Source: Lolium rigidum (taxonomy: Eukaryota > Streptophyta > Magnoliopsida > Poales > Poaceae). From it: a stretch of 64,000 nucleotides of DNA. This document shows positions 33,690-45,204 of this stretch, piece after piece. The translations under genes were made by a program, and so were the position numbers. Within the stretch, counting starts at the first letter, position 1. Every line of letters starts with the position of its first letter. The stretch spans positions 269,396,736 through 269,460,735 of the forward strand of contig NC_061508.1 in the NCBI RefSeq assembly GCF_022539505.1. Direction: 5' to 3'. The notes under the pieces were generated by a model. It saw only the letters and a list, made by a program, of their open reading frames with translations, was not told the origin of the DNA and searched no databases.

Positions 33690-36132
33690 GATGGTGTGGC
33701 TTCTGGATGAAGAGTACGACAGGGTGCACCGGGCTGTTCATATGACGGAGAGGGGAATGGATCTTCACCCTTTGAAGATTCGTTACCATGGCACAACTGG
33801 ATATACCGTATGACGAGAGGTACACGGAGTTCATCCGGCCTACCGGTCTTATGCCGTTCATATCCCTTGTAAGCCGTGGGGGGCCACACATGAACCCCTC
33901 GGCACTCACCGCCCTTGTCGACCGGTGGAGGCCGAAGACTCACACCTTCCACTTGAGGGCCGGCGAGATGGCCCCTACTGTCCAGGATGTTTCCATGATC
34001 CTTGGACTACCTATTCAGGGCGAGCCACTGTGTATGAACACAGCTTCTGATGGGTGGCGCCAGCAGATGGAGGGGCTTATTGGCGGGGCTCCTCCGGCTG
34101 CCAACGGAACCAAAGAAGAGAGCTCCCGCCGGCGCGTCTTCGAATGGATCGGGACTAACTTTGGAGAATGCCCGGAAGAGGCCGACGAGGACACTCGGAG
34201 GACGTACGCCCGCGTGTACTTATGGTACATGATTTCGAGGACTCTCTTTCCTGACAGTGGGGGGAAGCTGGCCCATTGGTGTTGGCTGAAGGCGCTTACG
34301 GTGTTGGATAACCGGTGGAGTTGGGGAACAGCGGCACTTGCCTACCTCTACCGAGGCAGGTGATGATTTGCTCTATGTACTATTTTCCTATAGTAGTGTG
34401 CTAGACAAAGTACTAACCAAATGTCTTATGTGCGCAGCTGGGACGAAGCTTGTCGCAGGTCTGGGAGCGGCGGTATTGGTGGATGCATGCTCCTACTTTC
34501 CATATGGAGCTGGGACCGCCTATCAGTTGGGCGGCCTAGGACACTCACCGAGAGGCCATGGCCTCATCACCCTCACAACCCTGATCGGGAGCCCACTTGG
34601 GCATACCTTTGGGACAATGTCTCGGAGATGACGAGCGGTCCAATGGTCATGTACAAGCAGTACACTGCGGAGTTGGACACTCTTACCGCTGAGCAGGTAA
34701 CCGATCACTCTTTTGCAATCCTAGTTTTCATTGATTCTACTGGCATGTTCTAAATTCTGAGATATTTGTATGCTGCAAGTGGAATGGGAGCCATATGGTA
34801 GCTACTACCATATTGGCGCGGGGATGGCTGACCTCAACCACAAGTGCACGGAGGAGGCGCGGTTCTGACGTATGCGCTGCCCACTCATATGCATGTGGCT
34901 TGTTGAACACCACCAGCCGCAAAGAGTGATGAGACAAGCTTGGGCCGTATCGGGAGTGCCCACCAAGTGTGGCAAGACACGGACAAGGCGCTTCATAGGT
35001 AAACTTCGGAATCATGCGATGGAAGATTCTTGATAGAAGAGGTACAAACTAACTTGTTGATTCTTGCAGGCTTGATAGGCAGCGGCAGAGGAAGATCACA
35101 AATTGGCCAGTCCATCATAGCGGCCACATCGTAGCGTTCCAACACTGTTTGCAAGCGGCACGGAATGCTGGCCCTGAGCAGATTGTGCCTCACAACTTCG
35201 CCGCTTTCAACAACTACCTCGAGTGGTTCCATGAGAACACGCGTATCGAGTTAGTTAAGCACGCGTATCCTGAGGAGATCTTGGACGACCCCATCCAGTT
35301 CGATGAGGTTGGGCAAAGCCAGCACGACACCTTTGCTCGCAGAGGGAGATCGACTTCTATTGCTTCCGAGCTGAACTTCGTGGTAATGAATTCTCTCACT
35401 AACTAGTACATCATCTATATTGCCATGTGCTCGCTTCAATTGTGTATGCTATGTTTGTCACAGTGGGAGGAGATCCAAAAAACAGCTGAGGAGTGCGAGA
35501 TTATGTGGGACCAGAGGCATAGAGATGAAAAGCCTGTCGGACCGTTGCGGTATTTCATTAAGGTATGATCACCAACTTTGAATGTACGCTACTATGATGT
35601 GGTGGCTTTGTAACCATTAATGGCATGACGCAGAACACTGCACGAAAGATGCGGCGGTTAGCCAGCTTGCTAGGTTGCCGGGAAGGCGAAATCGCTACAT
35701 CTTCCTCTTCAGAAGAGCGGGAGGTATGGACTATTTTGTTGCTGTCAAACATGTTCTTACTAATTTCAACTTTTGTAATCTCATGTGTTCATGTTTGTGA
35801 AGATTCCTGAGGACGAGCTAATTCTGAGTCAAGGCATACTTCCAAAGCATACCTCCAAGCAAGCCCCACGGTCAGCTTACCAGTTCAAGCCAAGGGGCAA
35901 GGCTCCAAACCGGTACACTCCGGAAGATTATGTCAACCGAGGAAAGAAGGTTGTCACTGAGGAGGATGAGGGGCCGCCGCGGAGATCAGCTTTGTCGAGG
36001 ATGAGGAACGACGAGCCGTTCTCTTCAGAGGAGGAGGAGGAGCAGCAGCAGCAGGAGCAGCCACGGCAGCGGACGAAGAGGATGGCCATCCGGAAGCAGC
36101 CCGCGAGGACGGCACGTCGAGGACGCTACTAG
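33690..36132 (+). pseudogene. Plant mobile domain (MAIN-like, PMD) protein, decayed
   Basis: Coding starts at an ATG at 33691 (MVWLLDEEYDRVHRAVHMTE) and shifts frame near 33806, before PYDERYTEFIRPTGL. Later exon-like segments: to 34359, 34438-34696, about 34782-34999, about 35071-35382, 35464-35562, 35634-35723 and 35813-36132 (TAG 36130-36132). The PMD core includes WRPKTHTFHLRAGEMAPTVQ, SMILGLPI, a WCWLKALTVLDNRWSWGTAA segment and SWDEACRRSGSGGIGGCMLL. The C-terminus is acidic/Gln-rich, then basic. Defects are the first frameshift, a damaged acceptor before EWEPYGSYYHI (near 34779), a TGA at about 34866, and another shift near 34935. PMD proteins of the MAIN type act in the nucleus in genome stability and silencing; transposon-borne copies have unknown roles. 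This copy is a pseudogene. Confidence 0.8.
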
Positions 36133-36359
36133 GATGTGCTACGTGTTGTTCTGAACTTTATCTTCATAAGTATCGATTTGTGAACCCTATGTCATTTCGA
36201 ACCATGGTCTGTGATGCTACTTGTTGTTTGAATCTACGTGCTACAATGTGACCTATGAAGTGCTATATGTGTACGTCATGAAATTGCAACTTGTTATATG
36301 TGTAATGCTACTAGTTGGAGTTTGGTAGGATTTTTCATGTTTTTAACACAAGTCAATAT

Positions 36360-36878
36360 GTGGCGCCCTCCACACTGGCGCCACACTGCACTGTGTGGCG
36401 CCCGTGGCATCGGCGCCACATATGCCAACTAATATAAACTTCTGGGTCGAAAACATCCAGGGGCTCCGGACGATAAGTCCTTAGCCGTTTTCGCGAGCCT
36501 CTATGTGTGGCGCCCGTGGCATCGGCGCCACACAGGCTAGTGTGGCGCCCGTGGCATCGGCGCCACACATTGAGCCTCGCAAAACGGCTAAGTCCCAGAC
36601 GAATTGTCTAACAGTATGTTTTGGGCAATTACAAGTGCATGTGTGGCGCCGTTGGGAGGGGCGCCACACATGGTGCCACGTCGGATGGGCGCACCAGCTC
36701 AGCGGCGAGGGGGGCACGTCGGCTGGGACAGTGGCGCCGGCAGGAGGGGCGCCACATGGGCATGTGTGGCGCCCGTGGGAGGGGCGCCACACAAAAGGGT
36801 TAGATTGGTGAAATAGTTTCGCCGGAGGGTCATTCTGTGCTTTTCTTTCACTTTTGGGTTATTTGTGTGCAAATCGCC
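36360..36878 (-). repeat. Right terminal inverted repeat of the MULE, with hairpin array
   Basis: Counterpart of 32438-32890 in inverse orientation, with seven GGCGCC-based palindromes. It also contains an internal inverted pair: CCTTAGCCGTTTTCGCGAGC near 36480 and GAGCCTCGCAAAACGGCTAA near 36571. The arm can therefore fold on itself. Confidence 0.85.
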
Positions 36879-37212
36879 CGGAGGCGAGGCCATCAACAGG
36901 GGGCAACGTACACCTCCTCCTTCCGTGCATGAAGATGAGATCAACTTGGTTCAACATTGGCTAAACTAGCTCCAATGCTGCCTTTGCCCTGTAGTATAAA
37001 GGAAACTCCAACACAAACCCTAATTTCGTAGATGAAAGCTAAATGAAACCTGAACTTCTACTCCCCGAAATCTCAGCACATTAAGGGCTCCTTTGATTCA
37101 TAGGAATTGTGTAGGAACTATGTAGGATATAGATCCTATGGAATTTTTTCCTACACTACTTGTTTGATTCATAGGAACATACCCTATAGGAAATAATCCA
37201 ATAGGAATCTTG

Positions 37213-37619
37213 TGTTAGAGTAGCCAACGACTACACTAGATCCTATACAGGTAGATGCTATTGCTGTTGGGTACACTGCTAGATCTGAGAGAGAGAGATG
37301 AGTACCTTCTCCCTTCGAGGAGGAGCTCTCGGGTGCCGACATGGTGTCGGCGGCGGAGAGGGTGAGCGTGCGGTGGCGACGGTGGTGGTGCTTCCCGTGA
37401 GCACTGCGCTAGCCCTAGATCGGTAGGGGAATGCTCGTGCGGGGTGACTGGCGGCGCGGTAAACCACGTACTGCGTGCCCCGGCCCCCACCTCTTTATAT
37501 AGCGCAGGTCACAGGGGCCCACCAACCATAACGGGTTGGGCGCCCCCGATCAGGGCGCGGACGAGATCAAGGATCGTTATCGATCCGTTGGGATCGATCC
37601 CGTGGAGATCATCCTAGCA
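37213..37619 (-). repeat. Copia 3' LTR (407 bp)
   Basis: Starts TGTTAG and ends CTAGCA, a mutated form of CTAACA. Compared with the other LTR it has about 41 extra bases after GGTGGCGACGG and a few substitutions. TATATAGCGC near 37495 on the + strand corresponds to the LTR promoter zone read in reverse. Confidence 0.95.
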
Positions 37620-37630
37620 TTCTCCCCCTT
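37620..37630 (-). other. Polypurine tract of the copia element
   Basis: On the minus strand AAGGGGGAGAA abuts the 3' LTR directly. Confidence 0.85.
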
Positions 37631-38099
37631 GATCTCAACTTTTCTTTTAACTTTATACTTTCACTTTATTCGTTTCATTTTAGATCAGTCCATAGGGCAT
37701 GTTTCATCGTCATAGCACTATTGCCGATAGAATCATACAGCCACAATACACTTCTCTGTTTTGAAACAAATTCTTTTACTTTTGGGCCTCTTATGATCCA
37801 GGATAGGTAAGACTTTCCCTTAAACCCATGCCGGCTACGTGCTCCTTGAACACGCTCGGGTGGTAAGCCTTTCGTTAGCGGATTCGCAAGCATATCTTTT
37901 GTCCTTATATGCTCGAGACTTATTGTTTGATCCTCGGACCTTGTGTTTCACAACATAATACTTAACCTCAATCGTCTTCGTAGCCGTACTCGACTTGTTG
38001 TTGTGAGCATAGAATACCGAGGTCCATTGTCGCAGACATCTTTAGTGGTTTGTCAATACAATCTACCACTTTCAAGTCGGGTATAAATTTCTTTAACCA

Positions 38100-41000
38100 T
38101 AATGCCCGCCCGTGGCTTCATAACATGCTATAAATTCCGCATACATCGTGGATGATGCAACTATCGCTCCGCTTGGAGCTTCTCACACGAAATAGCTCCC
38201 CCCCAAGGGTGAATACATATCCGTATGTGGATTTTCTATCATCTTTATCCCCTGCAAAATCCGCATTTGAATACCCTCTTATTTCTAGGGAATCAGATCT
38301 TCTATATGTTAGCATGTAACTCTTTGTGCCTTTCACATAACGCAATGCCTTCTTTACCATTTTCCAATAGGTTCAAAACCTAGATTTTCTTGATATCTCA
38401 CCGAGTAACTCCGTGATAAATGCTAAGTCGGGGCCGGTGCACACTTGTGCATACTCGTAGGCTTCCAATGGCCATAAGCATATGGAACCGCTTTCATTTG
38501 GTCGAGCTCGTATTGATTTTGGGGACTTTGATGTTTCCCAAAATCTGCCGCCCTTGACTATAGGGGCAGGTGGCATCGCACTTATGCATATTATACTTAC
38601 TTAGAATCTTTTCTAAATAAGCCTTTTGTGATAGTCCTAATACTCCATTGTTTCTATCCCTGTAATTCCTATGCCCAAAACATATGACGCTTCACCAAGA
38701 TCTTTCATATCAAAATTTGAGGACAAGAACTTCTTTGTCTCNNNNNNNNNNNNNNNNNNNNNNNNNNNNNNNNNNNNNNNNNNNNNNNNNNNNNNNNNNN
38801 NNNNNNNNNNNNNNNNNNNNNNNNNNNNNNNNNNNNNNNNNTCTTGCGATAGACTAACATCACTCATCGGCAAGCGAATATCATCCACATACAAGATTAG
38901 GAAAATATATTTCCCACTTTTAAACTTTGCATAAACGCAATTGTCCTCAATATTTTCTTTAAATCCAAATCTCTTAATTGTTTCATTAAACTTTAGATAC
39001 CACTCGTCCGGAGGCTTGCTTTAATCCATAAATGGATTTCTTTAGGCGGCATCCCATTTCTTCCTTACCTTCCATGATAAAACCCTTGGGTTGTTTCATG
39101 TAGACATTTTCTTCTAAATCCCCATTTAGAAATGCCGTCTTTACATCCATTTGATGCAACTCTAAATCAAAATGTGCAACTAGTGCCATTATGATTCTGA
39201 AGGAATCCTTACATGAGACCGGAGAAAAAGTCTCATTGTAATCTATCCCTTCTCTTTGTGTAAATCCTTTTGCCACAAGTCGTGCTTTATACTTTTCGAC
39301 ATTCCTATTGGAGTCATATTTTATTTTGTAGACCCATTTGCAGCCCACTGTTTTGGCTCCTTTAGGAATATTCTCTAAGTCCCAAACATGGTTGGCACTC
39401 ATCGATCTCATTTCCTCTTCCATGGCCTCCACCCACTTTGATGAATCTGGGCTTCTCATGGCTTCTTCATATGAAGTGGGATCACCTTCCATATGAACTA
39501 TGTTGTAAACTTTGTAATCAGTCGAAATGGCTGATTTTCTAGCTCTTGTAGACCTTCTAGGGGCCTCAATCTCTGGAGCATTCTGTTCCTCAACTTGTGG
39601 CTCAGCTTCTGGAGGAGGATGTTGTTGCTCCCTTTCATGCTCAACAAATGGTTCATTCGGCTCCTGACGGACAAGTTCCGAATATTCACTCATCGTTGTC
39701 ATGGGTGGAGTCACAACAGGCGCTTGCACCACAATCGCAGGGATCGTCGGTACAGGTGCACATGGTAGCGCAAAAAATGGCTCATGAGTCATCGGATTAG
39801 GTGCATGCACCCTCTTCTCCTCAAGATCAATTTTCCGAGCTACCATGCTCCCCTCATCATTTCGTCTTCTAAGAAGACAACATGTCTCGTTTCCACAAAC
39901 TTTGTATATTTGTCTCGGACAAGTAGAAACGATAACCTTTTGACTTTTCGTGATAGCCAATAAAATGGCAACCGACTGTTTTGGTATCTAACTTTGCGAT
40001 ATTTGGATTGAATACTTTGGCCTCAGCGAGGCTCCCCCACACTTTCGAGTGGTTTAGAGAAGGCACTCTCCCCGTCCATAGCTCATACGGCGTTTTGGGC
40101 ACCGATTTGCTTGGTACTCTGTTTAGAATGTGAATAGCGGTTTTTAACGCCTCAATCCACAATCCCAATGGTAGGGTGGAATAGCTCATCATATCGCGCA
40201 CCATATCCATAAGGGTATGGTTGCGCCTTTCAGCTACCCCATTCTCGCTGAGGTTCGCCCGGCATCCGATGATCGGGCGACTATTCCAGCCTCCTGTAGG
40301 AACCTTGCAAAAGGTCCAGGGACTTGGCCATATGGAGTATGTCGACCGTAGTACTCCCCTCCACGATCGGACCCGACTATCTTTATTCTTTTATCATGCT
40401 GATTTTCAACTTCAGCTTTGAATATTTTGAATTTATCCAACGCTTCGTTCTTTCTTTTATTGGATAAATATAACCATATCGGGAGTAATCATCCGTGAAT
40501 GTTATGAATGAATCATAGCCATCCACACTTTTCACCGGAAATGGTCCACATATATCAGTGTGAATTATTTCTAGTGTTGTTGTGCTTCGATTTGCACCCT
40601 TTTTAATTTGCTTTACAAATTTTCCTTTAATGCAATCGATGCACTGTTCTATGTCTGAGAATTCTAATGGAGGAAGAATATCATTTTTAACGAGTCTTTC
40701 TATTCTCCCCCTCGAAATATGGCCTAGGCGACAGTGCCATAATTTCGATGATTCATCAGTTCTTTTTCTTTTCTTTCCTTCTGTTTCCGACGAGGATATT
40801 TGTTCATTCACTTTACACACAGACATTACTTTTTCACGCAAGGACAATAAATAAAGCTCATCATGGAGTATAGCAACCCCAACATAAGAATTATTACACC
40901 ATATGGCACATTTGCCATGTCCAAAATAACATTGATAACTGTCTTTATCTAAGCGCGATACACTTATCAAATTTCTATGTATGGAAGGAACAAATAAGAC

Positions 41001-42125
41001 ATCTCTAAGCAGAATAGTCAAGCCATCAGCTAGCTCCAAGAGGACGTCGCCAACAGCCTTCAACTTCTGCTTGAATTCCATTCGCGACTTCAACGCATCC
41101 TTCGCCTCTTTTCGTAGTCCTCGTCGAATGGAGTCCCTGTAAAGAATTTGCAACATGAACAGTTGCACCTGAATCAATCCACCAAGTAGATTTCGAAAAC
41201 TGTGTATACAGGGATTCATTTACAAAGGAAACTAAATTGTTACCTTTCTTTGCCATTAGTTCTTTCAGAAAAGCAGGACAGTCTTTCTTGTAGTGCCCAG
41301 TCTTCTGACAGTGAAGACACTGATCTTTGTTCACTGGCAATGGCCTGGGCTGGAACTTCTGCTGATGCTGCATTGGGGCTTTACCATATTGCTTTGAAGG
41401 AGAACCATTGTTGCTTGGTGTGAAGGGCCTTTTCTTATTGTCCTTCACATAATTGATGGTACCTCCATTCTGTGCCTTGAGTCTATCCTCCTCTTGCACA
41501 CACATGGCAATGGTCTTTTCAATGTCCCATTTCTCAGGACTCATGTTGTAATTGATGACAAAATTGTCAAACTGTTGTGGCAATGAAGCCATCACCAAGT
41601 AAACCAGAAGTGCAGGATTCAGCTCCAGGTCAGCATCCATGGGCTTCAGCTTTGCAGCCATGTTGCTCATCCTGAGGATGTGCTCCCTGATGCCATGCGC
41701 ACCTCCAGTATACTTTTCTGTCACCAGCTGCTTCAACAGCTGGGTTGCATATGTCTTTGAAGAACCAGTGAACTGGCTCTTTATCTTTTCTAGGTACTCC
41801 CCAGCGGAAGCACACTCTGTAATTGAGCCCACTATGGCGTTCTCAATTGTATTCTTTATAAATACCATGCACTTTTTGTTGGCAGTCTGCCACTTTCTGT
41901 TCTCTAAGGCGTAGGACATCTCCACAGGAGCATGGTCCCTTTTCTTTTGAGCCCATGCATCATCAGTATCCCCGTCAGCTCTGACAGGGTCAGCAGGCTT
42001 GATGGGCTGCGGTGTGTCAACCACCCGAGTCCACCTCGAGCACGGACGAAGGCGAAATCCACCTTCTTCCTCCATTCTGTGTAGTTATCCCCTCTAAGGG
42101 TGGGAACATCCTTGATGCAGCTCAT
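38100..42125 (-). pseudogene. Copia gag-pol polyprotein, multiply frameshifted
   Basis: Gag starts at 42125 (MSCIKDVPTLRGDNYTEW) and shifts frame near 42035. A CCHC knuckle (CLHCQKTGHYKKDC) lies near 41310. The protease active site WWIDSGATVHVAN is near 41180-41140. A shift near 41030 leads to the pre-integrase segment (HCRLGHISRGR) and the integrase core (HTDICGPFPV, FTDDYSRYGYIY), with more shifts near 40440 and 40230. Reverse transcriptase follows: KWVYKIKYDSNRNVEKYKAR near 39330, the YVDDI box near 38880, then the gap, and DMKDLGEASYVLGI. RNase H ends with NADFAGDKDDRKSTYGYVF near 38230. Gag packages the RNA and pol copies and inserts it; this copy cannot encode either in full. Confidence 0.9.
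38742..38841. other. Assembly gap (100 N)
   Basis: Exactly 100 N, the usual placeholder for a gap of unknown size. It falls in the copia reverse transcriptase. Confidence 0.99.
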
Positions 42126-43449
42126 CAAGTAGAACCCTCCTGAAAACCACAAAGAAGTGAGAACAGTACAATTGCAAATTATAATCCAATGTTGGTCCGA
42201 ATTAAAACATGCAATTGTTAATGCAAATAAAACTATATCACCGTTGGGCAGAAATAGAGATAAATGCACATATCATTGCTATTTGCAGCAGAAACTGTGA
42301 ATTTTAAACTTTAAACTTTGAACTTTTCAGAGGCATTTTCTTTACTTTTTAATTTCTGAACAAATATTTCGTTGGTCCTATTTATTCAGAAAAAACTAGA
42401 CAAAATTTTGGCCAAAAAATGACCCAAAACTGCCTAAATATGCCTCTGTAATTAATAAGACTGTAAAAAAACTGTAAAAACTGACTGTTCTGTTACTTTC
42501 CAAGCGGCCCACTCGCACCGAGCGGCACGCAGCCGACGCGGCGCCCACGCGGCCGAGCGGCGCACAGGCACGCTGCGCCTACGCGGCCTGCCAACGCGGC
42601 CTGCCTGCGGCCTGCCCGCGGCCTGGCCAGCGGAGCCCACGCGGCCCGCACACGGCGCCGACGCGGCCCGCACACGGTGCCCACGCGGCGTGCCAGGGGA
42701 CGTGGCTAGGGTTTCAATCCCAGCCGCTCATCTTGATCCGACGGTCGTCCTTTCGTTTCGGGAGAAGAAAACTCCCACCGGACCGGCCCCCTCTGAAAAC
42801 CCTAACCATTTGCCCCCTCTCCACTTTCTTTCACTGCCCGTGGCGGCTGCTCTGTGAGGCCGAGATGGCCGTGGCGGCGCGCCGCCGGCGGCCTTCCGAC
42901 GGTCCTTCCTACCTCACCAGATCCCGTCATGGTTCTCTAGCCCGTGGCGGCTGGGGTTGGCCGTTCGCCCGCGCCAGCAGCAGCTGGCTGGGGACAAGCC
43001 CCCTGCCCTTTCTTTTCTCTCTACTTCTCCACCACCATATCCCGGCGCTAGGCCAACGGCGGAGAAGAAAACGGGCGGCGGCGCCCCCTGTACCTCTTGG
43101 CGGTGGCTCGTGCACCCGAGGGTGGGCGCGTCACCGTCAAGCGGCGCAGAGGCGGTGCCCTTTTCCTTTGCCGGCGACCGAGCCGCAGCACGGTAAGCCG
43201 GTGAGGTCCATCTTCTTTTCTTTGTCCCCGGCCTGCATAGCAAGTGGGAGTAGCCCTTCTTCCCGATGCCTCGGCTTGCCGATGCGCATCGGGATCGAGA
43301 GGGGCGGCGCGGCCCTGCGGCGGCACAAACTTTGCCGGCGAGCCCGAGGGCCTCGGCCGGTGTACTTTTATATTCTTTTTGCATCAGGGAGGATCTAGGG
43401 TTTACTGTACTTACTTTTCTACCTGAACAAATAAGATCTATACGTTCTA
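42126..43449 (-). other. Copia leader between primer site and gag
   Basis: About 1.3 kb of untranslated leader. The distal half (42490-43350) is strongly GC-rich with CGCGGCC repeats, the part nearest gag is AT-rich. Overlapping open frames on both strands here are compositional artefacts. Confidence 0.65.
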
Positions 43450-43467
43450 ACAGAAGCTCTGATACCA
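43450..43467 (-). other. Primer binding site, complementary to initiator tRNA-Met
   Basis: On the minus strand TGGTATCAGAGCTTCTG begins one base inside the 5' LTR. TGGTATCAGAGC is the standard plant copia primer site. Confidence 0.9.
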
Positions 43468-43468
43468 A

Positions 43469-43830
43469 TGTTAGAGTAGCCAACGACTACACTAGATCCT
43501 ATACAGGTAGATGCTATTGCTGTTGGGTACACTGCTAGATCTGAGAGAGAGATGAGTACCTTCTCCCTTCGAGGAGGAGCTCTCGGGTGCCGACATGGTG
43601 TCGGCGGCGGAGAGGGTGAGCGTGCGGTGGCGACGGTAGGGGAATGTCGGTGGGGTGACTGGCGGCGCGGTAAATCACGTACTGCGTGCCCCGGCCCCCA
43701 CCTCTTTATATAGCGCAGGTCACAGGGGCCCACCAACCATAACGGGTTGGGCGCCCCCGATCAGGGCGCGGACGAGATCAAGGATCGTTATCGATCCGTT
43801 GGGATCGATCCCGTGCAGATCATCCTAACA
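43469..43830 (-). repeat. Copia 5' LTR (362 bp)
   Basis: Starts TGTTAG and ends CTAACA. It lacks the 41-base segment present in the partner; CGGT at both edges of the missing segment suggests a microhomology deletion. Confidence 0.95.
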
Positions 43831-44004
43831 TCTTGTAGTGCAAATCCTATAGGAAAAGAACATGAGGTTATACCTCATGGAAAAATTCCTTTGGCACAAT
43901 CAAAGAGAATTCATCTTCCTATAGAATTCTACTAGGCATGACATACTAATCCTATCTTTTTCCTATTCCTACAATTCTCCTATCCTATGAATCAAAAGAG
44001 CCCT

Positions 44005-45078
44005 AGACTCTTATATCTCGGTCTATTTTGAACCTCGAGGCCGTTTCAGTTGGGATTCATTCACTGACGTGACAAGTGGATGGTTGACTCCAATGCTTTG
44101 TTTTTCCTTTTTTTTCTTTCTCTTTTCCCTCACAGCGCCATGCCCGAGCTCATGTCGCAGCGCCGCTGCTCGCCCGCCCGCCCGCCCTGCTTGCGTGTCG
44201 CCATCTTCGTTTGCCCGCTCGCCGCTGCTAGCATTCCGCCAGCGCCCTCTGCCAATCCCTGCTCACGCGCCGCCGAGTGAGACTGCAGGAGGCGCTCCCG
44301 GCAGCTCGGCAACCGTGATTCCACACGAGCTTCAGGGGAGCGGGGTAGCTCCGGTCAGGCCCAGCTCTTCGCACGCTGGCTCTCCTCGATGCGGATCATG
44401 GCGGCGCCCTAAATTACGCGATTGATCTCCAAGTCGCCAAGTCCATCCGGTCGGTTAATCATCCGGGCCTCATCCTCCCGTGTCTCTTGTTAGAAGGAAT
44501 CGACCCTGAAGGCTCCCAATGGCCGGCTCCATGAGCTTCTTCCCCGTCTCCAGTCTGGCACCGCCTCGCGTCGGTTTCCCCCACCACAGAACCCCGACCT
44601 CCCCGACCCCGTCTTCATCCTCTGGGCCAGCTTCTGGTGCCACAGACCCTCTCCATGCTCGTCTACTACCGATGTGCCCCGTCGGATCGCTCCGCTGCCG
44701 ACACGAACGCTCCTAGCCACTACTCCTCTGTGTTGTGTTTGACCGGTAGAAAATCTACAATATGTTGGGGGAAAAGAGAAAAAAATGTATATGACATGTG
44801 GGTCCCATGGTCAGTGCAAGAAGACCATAATCCTGGCCGTCATTGTTGCTTTCCCGGTGTGCCAAACACCTCCAGGGTTCAAAATAGATCGGGATCAGAC
44901 AGTTTAGAGTGCCGGTTTAAGGAATTGGGAGTTGGGGCTTTCATTTAGCTTTTGCCTACAAATTCAAGGTTCGTTTTGGACTTTTTCTACTAGTATAGCA
45001 TGGGTACTTCAGCATGTATGATTGTTTGTCCTGGCAAAAATACTTTTCCTTGACATCATCTTCAGTAGCCTTTATATA
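44005..45078. other. Spacer with GC-rich patch, no gene recognised
   Basis: A GC-rich stretch at 44140-44720 yields Pro/Ser/Ala/Arg-rich open frames in several phases with no domain. It may be a decayed gene 5' end; support is weak. Confidence 0.4.
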
Positions 45079-45202
45079 CTCCCTCTGTCCCATCAAATAT
45101 CTATGAAACTTATCTAAATTCAGATATATCTAAACACTAAATAGTATCTAAATACATCTAAAATTTGGCAAACCTTCGACAAGTTTCATCCAACGGAGGG
45201 TG
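45079..45202. mobile_element. Stowaway MITE (124 bp)
   Basis: TA flanks (45077-45078 and 45203-45204). CTCCCTCTGTCCCATCAAAT on the left; ACGGAGGG on the right with AAGTTTCAT matching ATGAAACTT. Confidence 0.85.
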
Positions 45203-45204
45203 TA

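Larger units (their letters stand above)
32438..36878 (+). mobile_element. Mutator-like element (about 4.4 kb) carrying a plant mobile domain gene
   Basis: Long terminal inverted repeats of roughly 430-530 bp bound the element. The left end GCGATTTGCACAAAAATAAC is matched by the right end in reverse complement, GCGATTTGCACACAAATAAC. The flanks GGAGGGCGAG (left) and GGAGGCGAG (right) are a likely 9-10 bp target duplication with one indel, the size used by MULEs. There is no MURA transposase; the cargo is a plant mobile domain gene. Such associations between plant mobile domains and Mutator-type or gypsy elements are known in plants. Confidence 0.8.
37213..43830 (-). mobile_element. Ty1/copia LTR retrotransposon, complete ends, degenerate coding
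   Basis: Two LTRs (37213-37619 and 43469-43830) begin TGTTAGAGTAGCC. They are flanked by a perfect 5-bp target duplication TCTTG (37208-37212 and 43831-43835). The primer site lies beside the right LTR and the polypurine tract beside the left, so transcription reads leftwards. Domain order gag, protease, integrase, reverse transcriptase, RNase H identifies copia. A 100-N gap lies inside the reverse transcriptase. Confidence 0.95.
37084..44004. mobile_element. MITE split by a copia insertion
   Basis: The outer ends form an inverted repeat: AGGGCTCCTTTGATTCATAG at 37084 and, in reverse complement at 44004, AGGGCTCTTTTGATTCATAG. Only about 129 bases (37084-37212) and 169 bases (43836-44004) belong to the MITE, once the duplicated TCTTG is counted once. 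The intervening DNA is a copia element. The superfamily was not determined because the flanks give no clear target duplication. Confidence 0.75.

Noticed and set aside
42733..43538. Open frames of up to 221 codons between copia gag and LTR
   Set aside because: GC-rich leader of the copia element; frames overlap on both strands without a domain.
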